DNA of 23,130 nt from Desulfobacula sp. Its GTDB lineage: Bacteria > Desulfobacterota > Desulfobacteria > Desulfobacterales > Desulfobacteraceae. The notes beneath the pieces were generated by a model. That model was not told the DNA's origin and did no database searches. It saw nothing but the letters and a program-made list of their open reading frames with translations. The position numbers and the translations under genes are program-made. The stretch spans positions 1 to 23,130 of the forward strand of contig JAGLNZ010000440.1 in assembly GCA_023139225.1 (NCBI GenBank). The letters run 5' to 3'. Below, in pieces: positions 14,200-21,702 of this stretch (the stretch's first letter is position 1; each line of letters begins with the position of its first letter).

Positions 14200-16824
14200 C
14201 TAGGAGTTTTGGACCGTTTGGGCCAGCTCCAGTGTACTCAGCCTTTGCTGTGCAAGTCTTGCCCATACTGAATCATATGATGTGACAACCCGCTTAAAGG
14301 CTTCTTTGGCTTTTGGAATAATATTTCCCTTTTGATATGCATCCCCAAGCAAAAATCCAAGATTTGCCTTTTCCCGGTCATTTTTTGAAAAACTTAATGC
14401 TTTGAAATATGCATCTGCAGATTTTATATATTTCTTAAGATATATATATGTTCGTCCCAATTCTTTATATGCATCGGTTAAAACTTCATAATTTTCACCT
14501 GATGCCAGAGCAACATCTTTGATGGCTTTCTCACGAAGAATAGAAGCAGTTTTCATATCTCCTTTTTTTTCATATACGTTTGAATGCAAAATTAAAATTT
14601 TCCCTTTATCAAGGTAGGTTTTTGAAATTTTGTATGCTTTATTAAATTTCAAAGAAGATAATTTATATTTTTTTTTCTCAAGATAAATATCTCCTGCCCT
14701 TGACAGTGCTTCCCTCCGATGTTTACTTTTAAGAAACCGTTTTGAAAATGCATTAAATAATTTGAGTGCATCATCATCCCTGCCTGACTCATCCATGGCT
14801 ATTCCCAACCCAAAAAGAAGTTCCGGCGACCTTGAAGACCTTTTATATTGTTTGTACGCATTAATCAAATGATTAAATGATTCTTCATACAAATTTGCCT
14901 GAAGATAAGCAAGCCCAACGCTTAACGCAATTTTTCTGCTTCCCATTCTGTCAATTCTTGTGTGTTCAAGCTCATATCTGTTTAATACCTTTGTATATTC
15001 ATCGGATTTTAACTGGTTTTTAAACAGGGCCTCATAAGCTTTCTGCATCAGCTTAACCGCTTCATAGCGCAACCCTCTTGGGTGTGTCGATAATAAATCC
15101 TCTATCTCTTTAATACATTTATTGTATTCCCCATTTGCCTGGTAGATTTCAGCCAGGCGCATCATGGCAATTCTGGCAAATTTATTTTCAGGAAACTTAG
15201 CTTTGATCATCTCGTAAATTTCAATTTTTCCCTTATCTTTTGTAAGATACCGGGCAATCCCTATGGAGCTTGCAATATATCCTTCGGAATCAGGAAATTT
15301 TTCCCTGACCAGCTCATAAACTTTAATTGCCTTCTCCTGATTATTTTCCATGCCGTAGGTATCACCGATTTTACTTAGAATCACATCCCGGCCTTCAATT
15401 TCAGGGAATAAGTTCAATACGCGGGTCAAAGTCTGCCTTGCAGCTTTGCTTTGTCCGACCTCAAAATTGGCATTTCCAATATTGAGCAACAATTCATGGG
15501 AGGCATAAACCTTTTTGGGATTCGCCTGAACAACATAATTTAAAACTGTCAATGAATCCAGGTACTGCCTTTTCTTAAAAAGCGCTTTTCCATATCCGAT
15601 ACCGGCATCCGGTATATAATTATTCTCAACCGTATCTTCAAAAACCTGTTTATAATATTTTAATGCTTTATCAAGATAACCTTTTTGATCATATATATCC
15701 GCCAGATGGTACATGATCTCGGCAAGGCCTGAATATTCAAGATACCCCTGCTTGACAATGTTAAAATAACCTTCGGCTGCTGATACATTGTTCAATTTTT
15801 TATGAATAATTCCAATAGCTGCGTACCCATATGGAAGTAATGATGACTGGGGATAGGATATCAATGCATCCTGAAATAAACGCTGAGCACTCAATAATTT
15901 GGCAAAATCATCTTTTCCCACGCTTTTATAAAATGCATAGGCCCTTAAAAAATATGCCTGCTCAAGGCAGGGAAAGTTTTCCTGGTAAATATATTGATCA
16001 AGAACCTCAAACGCCTCTTTATACAACTCCTTTGCTAAAAGAAGTATTGAATTGCTGATCTGTTTTGAATCGCATTGGGATCCGTCAATTATACGGGCAA
16101 TGTCACTGATATCCCCTTTGAACTTGCTCTTTTCTCTTGTTGGGGGGGCGCATACAACCGGCGTCGTGATTTTGACGGATTTCTTTGGTGCTATTTTACT
16201 GGTTGGTTTTGATATTTCAGCCTGTGGTGATGTTTGAAGTTTTTCTTTGGTTTTGTCCTTTTTAGGCGGGACTTTTACTATTGCCTTTACAGGTTTGGTA
16301 TCAACTTTGTTCACTATTTCTGTTTCAGGGTCTTTTATCAATTTTTGAACACCGGGTTTTACCGGCTTTGGGTCGGGTAACTTTGGTGCAGGTACCACTT
16401 TTACCTGTTTTTTTTCAAGTGTAACGGTATAACTTGAATCTGATTTATTGAATCCGGATTGAATGTACCCATAAGGGCGATGGCTGGTTAATATAACAGC
16501 AATTACATTACCCTGTAAATTTTCTACGGCAATATGCTTAATTGCAGACTTTTCTTTCCCCTTAATTTTAAATCCTTTTTCTAATTTCACATTTTTCAAT
16601 GCTACCAGAAGCTCTTTTTTTTCAACCTGAATGACCTTAACAGGGATATTTTGGGTCAAAAAAAATTTTACGGACAAAGGATCATGCTGTATTTGAATTT
16701 TCTTCATCACTGCCTGCTTTGCTAATGCAATCTGCGGGGCAAAACAGAACACAAGGATTGATATGACCAAAACCTGGGAAATTTTAAACAATTTGTTAAA
16801 CAACTTGTAGGTTGATTCGCTCAT
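14200..16824 (-). CDS. Large exported TPR protein with an AMIN-like N-terminus, flagellar locus
   Basis: 874 residues. A signal peptide or anchor (about 13-36) precedes a beta-rich region (about 38-135) that resembles AMIN domains, which bind cell-wall components. A Lys/Pro-rich linker (about 135-230) follows. From about 245 to the end are serial 34-residue helical repeats of the TPR type (for example AEIMYHLADIYDQKGYLDKALKYY and ARIAMMRLAEIYQANGEY), at least a dozen by eye. The protein therefore probably sits in the periplasm as a scaffold. The gene is first in a unit with the FlrC-like regulator and has its own sigma-54 promoter, which ties it to flagellar assembly. I know TPR proteins at this position in related flagellar clusters, but none with a demonstrated function. 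Possible roles are motor assembly, placement, or peptidoglycan passage; these are inference. Confidence 0.8.
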   Translation of the reverse strand: MSESTYKLFNKLFKISQVLVISILVFCFAPQIALAKQAVMKKIQIQHDPLSVKFFLTQNIPVKVIQVEKKELLVALKNVKLEKGFKIKGKEKSAIKHIAVENLQGNVIAVILTSHRPYGYIQSGFNKSDSSYTVTLEKKQVKVVPAPKLPDPKPVKPGVQKLIKDPETEIVNKVDTKPVKAIVKVPPKKDKTKEKLQTSPQAEISKPTSKIAPKKSVKITTPVVCAPPTREKSKFKGDISDIARIIDGSQCDSKQISNSILLLAKELYKEAFEVLDQYIYQENFPCLEQAYFLRAYAFYKSVGKDDFAKLLSAQRLFQDALISYPQSSLLPYGYAAIGIIHKKLNNVSAAEGYFNIVKQGYLEYSGLAEIMYHLADIYDQKGYLDKALKYYKQVFEDTVENNYIPDAGIGYGKALFKKRQYLDSLTVLNYVVQANPKKVYASHELLLNIGNANFEVGQSKAARQTLTRVLNLFPEIEGRDVILSKIGDTYGMENNQEKAIKVYELVREKFPDSEGYIASSIGIARYLTKDKGKIEIYEMIKAKFPENKFARIAMMRLAEIYQANGEYNKCIKEIEDLLSTHPRGLRYEAVKLMQKAYEALFKNQLKSDEYTKVLNRYELEHTRIDRMGSRKIALSVGLAYLQANLYEESFNHLINAYKQYKRSSRSPELLFGLGIAMDESGRDDDALKLFNAFSKRFLKSKHRREALSRAGDIYLEKKKYKLSSLKFNKAYKISKTYLDKGKILILHSNVYEKKGDMKTASILREKAIKDVALASGENYEVLTDAYKELGRTYIYLKKYIKSADAYFKALSFSKNDREKANLGFLLGDAYQKGNIIPKAKEAFKRVVTSYDSVWARLAQQRLSTLELAQTVQNS

Positions 16825-16892
16825 AATCTTTACTTTGCTTTATGGATTTATATCATTTGCAAGATATCATATCATGCCATTTGATAATAGTT

Positions 16893-16909
16893 AAGCAAGT
16901 AGTATGCCA
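16893..16909 (-). promoter_or_regulatory. Sigma-54 promoter of the TPR / FlrC-like unit
   Basis: The minus strand reads TGGCATACTACTTGCTT, matching TGGCAC-N5-TTGCTT at all but one informative base. GG (16907-16908) and GC (16895-16896) are ten bases apart. Transcription should start near 16884, giving a leader of about 60 bases to the ATG at 16824. The gap between this gene and the FlrA-like gene (16825-17057) otherwise contains a CGTCA/TGACG inverted pair around 17034-17047 near the end of the FlrA-like gene, without a convincing U-tract. Confidence 0.85.
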
Positions 16910-17057
16910 TTTTACGGCTGTTTGCATTTATAATAACAGATCAAACCAAGGAATTAAAGCATTGGTTCATAATAGATTGATTTTGTGAGCTGATAGGTAC
17001 TGAATGCAGATAATCGACAAGCCGGGCAAACGTCAAAAACATGACGTCATACAAAAT

Positions 17058-18122
17058 TTAAAAAACAGGTGCCTCGCTTTCCGGCTCTATTTTCATCTTT
17101 TTTATTTTTTCAACAAGAGTGGTTCTGTTCATTTTTAAAAGCCCTGCAGCCCTTGCTTTAACCCATCCGGTTTCATTCAGGGCATGAAGTATCAAAGATC
17201 TTTGATATTGATCCACAGCTTGATTAAATCCGATCCCATTATTAAAGACTGATGTCACAGAGACAGATGTATTTTGAGAAGAATTATTAGTAATATATTC
17301 CGGCAAATCATGAAGTTCAATTGTTTGATCATCAACCAGAACAGATATTCTTTCGATTAAATTTTCAAGTTCCCGGATATTTCCCGGCCAATCATAGCGG
17401 AGCAACGCTTGTTGAACACTCTCACAAAAAATTTTTACCTGATAGCCATTCTCCCTTTTCATCAGGTTGGTTTGGAAATAATCGATTAAAGAAAAGATAT
17501 CCTCTTTTCGTTCACGCAATGGAAGAATATGAAGGGGAATAACATTAAGACGGTAATAGAGATCTTCTCTGAACAATCCATCTTCAATTGCCCGTGGCAA
17601 ATCTTTATTTGTTGCTGAAACCACCCTGATATCCACTTGAATGGTTGCTGTTCCACCAACACGTTCAAATTGTCTTTCCTGAATCGCTCTTAATAATTTG
17701 ACCTGCAGCTCAGGACTCATATCCCCAATTTCATCTAAAAAAATCGTTCCCTGATCTGCAATTTCAAACCGACCGACCCTGGAACGATGGGCACCGGTGA
17801 ATGCACCCTTTTCATGCCCGAACAATTCGCTTTCAAGCAGCTCGCCGGGGATGGCACCGCAATTGATCACAACCATAGGACCATTTTGCCTGGAACTGTT
17901 TTTATGAATGGCCTTTGCTATCAATTCCTTGCCGGTACCGCTTTCCCCTGTGATTAGTACGGAAGAATTTGATTTTGATACCTTTTTTACCGTATCAAGT
18001 ACCTTTATCAGCCCTTTGCTGACACCGGCTATCCCTACCCGGTCAAAATCTTTTCCTCTTGATTCCGAAACCTGGATTATATTACGATCATTTTTTTCAG
18101 CGGATGTCGGGGCAATTATCAT
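17058..18122 (-). CDS. Sigma-54 activator of the FlrA/FleQ type, lacking an N-terminal receiver
   Basis: 354 residues. A short N-terminus (about 30 residues) leads directly into the AAA+ domain: GESGTGKE (59-66), GAFTGA (106-111), GTIFLDE (125-131). The C-terminal Fis-type HTH contains WVKARAAGLLKMNRTTLVEKIKKM. The RTTLVEK helix is the hallmark of FleQ/FlrA, master activators of flagellar genes in other proteobacteria. FleQ normally has a degenerate receiver of about 120 residues at the N-terminus; here it is absent, and a stand-alone CheY gene overlaps the start by four bases (ATGA). FleQ binds c-di-GMP near the Walker A; whether this protein does cannot be read from the sequence. I infer that it is the first tier of the cascade, driving the sigma-54 promoter upstream of the TPR gene. 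Confidence 0.85.
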   Translation of the reverse strand: MIIAPTSAEKNDRNIIQVSESRGKDFDRVGIAGVSKGLIKVLDTVKKVSKSNSSVLITGESGTGKELIAKAIHKNSSRQNGPMVVINCGAIPGELLESELFGHEKGAFTGAHRSRVGRFEIADQGTIFLDEIGDMSPELQVKLLRAIQERQFERVGGTATIQVDIRVVSATNKDLPRAIEDGLFREDLYYRLNVIPLHILPLRERKEDIFSLIDYFQTNLMKRENGYQVKIFCESVQQALLRYDWPGNIRELENLIERISVLVDDQTIELHDLPEYITNNSSQNTSVSVTSVFNNGIGFNQAVDQYQRSLILHALNETGWVKARAAGLLKMNRTTLVEKIKKMKIEPESEAPVF

Positions 18123-18499
18123 TTTAAAATCTTTTCAAGCTTGTCGGAAATCGCTTCTGCTGTAAACGGTTTGACAACATAATTTGAAACACCTGCCTGA
18201 ACAGCCTCTATGACATTTTGTTTTTGTGCTTCAGCCGTAACCATTAAAAAAGGAGCGCCTTTATAGTTATCACTTGCTCTAACTTTCTTTAAAAGCTCAA
18301 GCCCGGTCATTTTAGGCATATTCCAATCGGATATAATCAGGTCTATGGTCTGTCCTTCCAGCACTTCCCAGGCGGTTGTACCATCATCAGCTTCCACAAG
18401 ATTCTTAAAACCGAGCTGTTTTAAAATATTCTTAAGAATACGGCGCATGGTAGCAAAATCGTCAACAATCAAAACCTTGATGGATGTGTCCATTGCCAC
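18119..18499 (-). CDS. cheY: Single-domain response regulator, CheY-like
   Basis: 126 residues from a GTG at 18497-18499, which has AGGAGG five bases upstream; an ATG two codons later is 11 bases from the same site and is the alternative. All receiver residues are present: acidic pair Asp13-Asp14, phosphoacceptor Asp58 (ISDWNMPKMTG), Thr88 and Lys110 (VVKPF). The WNMP sequence and length are typical of chemotaxis CheY. It lies between cheX and the FlrA-like gene, with a 4-base ATGA overlap to the latter. It may act on the motor, or on the activator in place of the receiver that protein lacks. The cognate kinase CheA is not in the window. Confidence 0.9.
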   Translation of the reverse strand: MAMDTSIKVLIVDDFATMRRILKNILKQLGFKNLVEADDGTTAWEVLEGQTIDLIISDWNMPKMTGLELLKKVRASDNYKGAPFLMVTAEAQKQNVIEAVQAGVSNYVVKPFTAEAISDKLEKILK

Positions 18500-18533
18500 A
18501 TTTTCCTCCTTCTATAGATTAAAAACTGCCTTT

Positions 18534-18995
18534 CTATCTTTCAAAACAAACCTCAATTGTAAAATCTCCATTGTCGGTATTAAAGGGAATAGCAATCTTA
18601 GGACCTTCCGTATAGTGAATGATACTATGGTTTCTTCCGGTTACAACAGAAGGAATTGCTGCTTTAAATACCTTTCCCATCTCTTCGAGCTCCCGTCTTG
18701 CCTGACCTGAAATCATGTTTGTCAACTCTCCGACCGCATCAGCTATTTCATTATTAAGTTCACTCATGGTTTCACCGAACATATTGGATACAATCGTCAA
18801 AATACAATTTTCTTCAAAGGTCACTGAAATTGTACCATTGGCAACCCCTGTAAGCCCCAAAACCCCTGTTACATCCCCAACCGCAACATTATCTCTTTTA
18901 AGATATGGTTTGCCAGCATTCACATTCATAAATGCCATGGTTTCTAAAACATTAATGGTTGCATTGATAAAAGGATTTACAAGTTTAACATCCAT
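18534..18995 (-). CDS. cheX: CheX-like CheY-P phosphatase
   Basis: 153 residues, a normal CheX length. The active-site helix reads DAVGELTNMISGQARREL, giving the E-x-x-N pair (Glu90, Asn93) used by the CheC/CheX/FliY family to hydrolyse the phosphoryl group of CheY-P. There is a single such helix, as in CheX, where CheC has two. A GGGATATATGTT leader supplies a usable ribosome binding site. The next gene downstream (34 bases) is cheY, its natural substrate. The gene appears intact. Confidence 0.88.
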   Translation of the reverse strand: MDVKLVNPFINATINVLETMAFMNVNAGKPYLKRDNVAVGDVTGVLGLTGVANGTISVTFEENCILTIVSNMFGETMSELNNEIADAVGELTNMISGQARRELEEMGKVFKAAIPSVVTGRNHSIIHYTEGPKIAIPFNTDNGDFTIEVCFER

Positions 18996-19034
18996 AACAT
19001 ATATCCCTTGATACCACCAAACCGACAGTCAGAC

Positions 19035-19382
19035 TCAATCATCAATACTATTATAGCGCACAATATTTTTAAGATGAGAATAGGTATCAACATCCATGGA
19101 ATCAAATACTATTCCCATACCATTTTCACTTTCTCTTACAACCGTCCCATTCATCAGCAATTCAATCTTATCTATCGAGCCTGTAAGACCAACCCTGATG
19201 GAGCATTTTGTTCCGCAGGAAAATTTATTGTCCGTACTGACAAATATCCCTTTAAGGCTTAAATCTCTAGAACTTCCTTCTAGATTTATCTTTTTCCCAT
19301 CCGCATCAAGCAGTATTTTGATTGTGGTTGAAAACCCTACTCTTGGATGTTTACGCTTTTCATCATTATTAGAGACAGCCAT
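19035..19382 (-). CDS. PilZ-domain protein, likely c-di-GMP receptor
   Basis: 115 residues, a single PilZ domain. Both c-di-GMP-binding motifs are complete: RKHPR (residues 10-14, RxxxR) and DLSLKG (40-45, D/NxSxxG). PilZ proteins bind cyclic di-GMP and change flagellar or exopolysaccharide behaviour. It heads the PilZ-cheX-cheY-FlrA-like operon (39 bases to cheX) and lies 82 bases from the HD-GYP gene, whose product would degrade the same messenger. The GGAG ribosome binding site is ten bases from the ATG, a rather long spacing. Confidence 0.88.
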   Translation of the reverse strand: MAVSNNDEKRKHPRVGFSTTIKILLDADGKKINLEGSSRDLSLKGIFVSTDNKFSCGTKCSIRVGLTGSIDKIELLMNGTVVRESENGMGIVFDSMDVDTYSHLKNIVRYNSIDD

Positions 19383-19420
19383 GATAAATTTACTCCATGC
19401 TTTTTCTTTTCATGCAGTTA

Positions 19421-19448
19421 ATTATAAAAATAAAGTAACACACTTTAA
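19421..19448 (-). promoter_or_regulatory. Possible promoter of the PilZ-cheX-cheY-FlrA-like operon
   Basis: In the 82-base gap after the HD-GYP gene the minus strand has TTAAAG (19443-19448) and a perfect TATAAT (19421-19426), 16 bases apart. The -35 is weak. No sigma-54 GG-N10-GC pattern is present here, which fits an early, housekeeping-transcribed unit. Confidence 0.35.
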
Positions 19449-19464
19449 ACTAACGCTCAAGCCA

Positions 19465-20997
19465 TTAAAAATCATACGGCAACTCCTGTTCCGCAACTTT
19501 TAAGAATGCTTTTACGGCTTGAGGATCGAATTGTGTGCCTGAGTTCTCCTTTATAATATCAAGGACTTTACTTTTTTCCATCTTTTTTCTATATGCCCTG
19601 TCCGAAGCCATGGCATCAAATGAATCAGCAACACATAAAATTCTTGCCAGCTTGGGGATTTCATCCCCTTTTATCCCATCGGGATAGCCTTTACCATCAA
19701 AGCGTTCATGGTGATGCCTGATAATCTTCATTTCCCGATCCCACAGCCCCAGCTTACTGATGATATCCGCACCGATCACAGGATGTTCCTTGATCTTTTC
19801 GTATTCTTCATCTGTCAGACGACCCGGCTTTAGAAGAATGTCGTCCCGAATGCCTATTTTGCCGATATCGTGAAGACTTCCGGCAAAGCTGATAATATCA
19901 AGTTCTTCATCTGTACAACCCATTTCTTTGGCAATCATATGTGCATATTTTGCAACTCTTGTCGAATGTTTTCTCGTATACAGGTCCCTTACCTCAAGTG
20001 CTGTTACAAATGCATATAACGTTGAAAAAAGATTGTCATAGATATTTTCATATAGAGCAATATTTTCAATAGCAGCGGCTGCCTTCTGGGTAATAAAACT
20101 CATATAATAAATATCTTTTTCATTAAAAAGCTTATCTTCCCGGAATGAGAAGGCGCTGGCAATACCAAAGATCTTGTCCCGGATTTTCAACGGCACGATC
20201 ATTAATGAATGAACCACATCATCCAGACGCTCATTTTTCCCGGGCCCTGAGATAAGGCAGGGGTTGTGATCTGTGCTCAGAACATCAAGGATAAATTCAT
20301 TAGCTGTTTTTGAAAGATCCCTGCCAAATAATGAACGGACCATTTCATTTTCAATACCACAATCGGAACTTGCGACAAGTACCAGGGATTTATCCTCATC
20401 AGAATAGATATGAAAAAAAACTTTATCCGCCTTTAATTCCTCTACACCTAAATCAACGACTTTATTAAAAATACCATAACTTGAATCTGTTGAAGAAAAG
20501 TCCTCCATAACCCGGTTCAAGGTATTAACCTCTTCAACTCTTTCAAGTAATTCATTGTTCAATTCTTTTAACCGCTCCTGGCGTTCCACCTCTTCTTTTA
20601 AAATCAGATTCTCAACAAACAGTTCACGTTCCCTTAAAATTCTTTTAAGTGTTAACTCCATCTGCTCAAGGTTTACAGGCTTGATCAAATAATCAACAAC
20701 ACCATTTTTCAATGTCTGTATGGAATTCTCTAATGAAGGATATCCTGTCATTACAACTACAGGCAGCGTACTCTCTTTTTGTCTGACCTTTTCAGCCAAC
20801 TCCAGACCGTTCATCAGCGGCATATTAATATCAGTAAATATACATCCGATTTTTACCCTGTTCAAAACCTCCAGAGCCTCAATTCCGTTGCCGGCAGTAT
20901 AAACCTCATAGCCCTTTCTCTGGAAATATCCTTCTGTTACATCAAGGATTCCTTCCTCATCATCAACCACTAGAATTTTGATTGAGTCGTTTCTCAT
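19465..20997 (-). CDS. Response regulator with GAF-like and HD-GYP domains (c-di-GMP phosphodiesterase)
   Basis: 510 residues from the ATG at 20995-20997, chosen because receivers usually start within ten residues of the first strand (KILVVDDE). An in-frame ATG at 21058-21060 would add 21 residues; neither has a clear ribosome binding site. The receiver has the acidic pair Asp12-Asp13, Asp56 (FTDINMP) and Lys106 (LIKPV). A coiled coil (about 120-160) and a GAF-like sensor region (about 165-315) follow. The HD-GYP domain has HDIGKIG (His376-Asp377), RHHHERFDGKGYPDG with GYP at 437-439, and DSFDAMASDRAYR. These residues are those needed for two- or three-metal hydrolysis of c-di-GMP, so it should be active. 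The gap to the PilZ gene is 82 bases. Confidence 0.9.
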   Translation of the reverse strand: MRNDSIKILVVDDEEGILDVTEGYFQRKGYEVYTAGNGIEALEVLNRVKIGCIFTDINMPLMNGLELAEKVRQKESTLPVVVMTGYPSLENSIQTLKNGVVDYLIKPVNLEQMELTLKRILRERELFVENLILKEEVERQERLKELNNELLERVEEVNTLNRVMEDFSSTDSSYGIFNKVVDLGVEELKADKVFFHIYSDEDKSLVLVASSDCGIENEMVRSLFGRDLSKTANEFILDVLSTDHNPCLISGPGKNERLDDVVHSLMIVPLKIRDKIFGIASAFSFREDKLFNEKDIYYMSFITQKAAAAIENIALYENIYDNLFSTLYAFVTALEVRDLYTRKHSTRVAKYAHMIAKEMGCTDEELDIISFAGSLHDIGKIGIRDDILLKPGRLTDEEYEKIKEHPVIGADIISKLGLWDREMKIIRHHHERFDGKGYPDGIKGDEIPKLARILCVADSFDAMASDRAYRKKMEKSKVLDIIKENSGTQFDPQAVKAFLKVAEQELPYDF

Positions 20998-21123
20998 CTT
21001 TGTTAATACCGACCTTCTTTGCAATGTATAAATATTATCAGCTAAATGTATCTTAAACATTTTATTTTATCAACAAAAATCAAAAGTTTACCAACCCTCT
21101 AAGGCTCAATGAATATAATTCGT

Positions 21124-21153
21124 AGAATATAATTTATTGCAAAATTATATTCT
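21124..21153. promoter_or_regulatory. Perfect palindrome, likely Lrp/AsnC-type operator
   Basis: AGAATATAATTT (21124-21135) and AAATTATATTCT (21142-21153) are perfect inverted repeats around ATTGCA. The right arm touches the -35 of the Lrp-family gene's promoter. The half-site GAATATWAT recurs in direct orientation at 21111-21119 and 21173-21181, the last overlapping the -10. AT-rich, multi-copy half-sites are typical of Lrp-family binding regions, so autoregulation is the simplest reading. Confidence 0.6.
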
Positions 21154-21181
21154 TGACAACTTTAAATAATAAGAATATTAT
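21153..21181 (+). promoter_or_regulatory. Near-consensus sigma-70 promoter for the Lrp-family/decarboxylase unit
   Basis: A perfect -35 TTGACA (21153-21158), a 17-base spacer and a -10 of TATTAT (21176-21181). Transcription should start near 21188, about 30 bases before the Lrp-family ATG. The AT-rich palindrome immediately upstream could repress it or act like an UP element. Confidence 0.85.
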
Positions 21182-21217
21182 ACTCCAACATTAGAGTTCA
21201 AGAACATAAAGTAAAAG

Positions 21218-21688
21218 ATGGGGAAAATGGATAATACTGATCTTCAAATTTTGCAAATTTTGCAAAAAAAAGCCAGGGTACCCAATGTGGAAGTCGCCAG
21301 AAATATCGGGATGGCTCCCTCTGCAGTGCTGGAACGAATCAAGAAATTAGAAGCCCGAGGGGTGATTGAAGGATATGAAGTTCGCCTCAACCCCGACAGG
21401 TTTAATTGTTCAATGATTGCGTTTATCCAGATCAAGGTTGTGACTCCGGGCAAACTCTCTGAGGCCGGTGAAATGCTTTCAAAAATAGAACAAATCCAGG
21501 AGGTGCACTACCTTGCAGGTGAAGACTGCCTGATGGTTAAACTGCGCGTGTCCGACAATTCTGAACTTGAAACTATCTTAAGTACTAAAATAACAAACCT
21601 TGATGGTGTTAAAAACACTAAAACCTTTATCGTCCTTTCCACTTACAAGGAAAGTGCAAAAATAATGCTGCCTGAAAATTTTGGATAA
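21218..21688 (+). CDS. Lrp/AsnC-family transcriptional regulator
   Basis: 156 residues. The N-terminal HTH (about 5-60) reads DNTDLQILQILQKKARVPNVEVA and AVLERIKKLEARGVIEGYEV, the classic AsnC pattern. The C-terminal RAM ligand-binding domain (about 70-150) contains GEDCLMVKLRV and TKTFIVLSTYKES. Such proteins form octamers that wrap DNA and sense amino acids. An ATG three codons later (21227) has GGGG just before it and is an alternative start. The gene is divergent from the HD-GYP gene and lies 14 bases before the decarboxylase gene, so I infer a lysine- or amino-acid-responsive local regulator. Confidence 0.9.
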   Translation: MGKMDNTDLQILQILQKKARVPNVEVARNIGMAPSAVLERIKKLEARGVIEGYEVRLNPDRFNCSMIAFIQIKVVTPGKLSEAGEMLSKIEQIQEVHYLAGEDCLMVKLRVSDNSELETILSTKITNLDGVKNTKTFIVLSTYKESAKIMLPENFG

Positions 21689-21702
21689 GGAACTTATAAC
21701 CC

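Noticed and set aside
16859..16878. A second sigma-54 lookalike, GC...CC, near the first one upstream of the TPR gene
   Set aside because: The separation is 16 bases where ten are needed.
17030..17050. The TGACGTCA palindrome as a terminator of the FlrA-like operon
   Set aside because: It has a short stem and no U-tract in the right place on the minus strand; it may simply be a chance palindrome.
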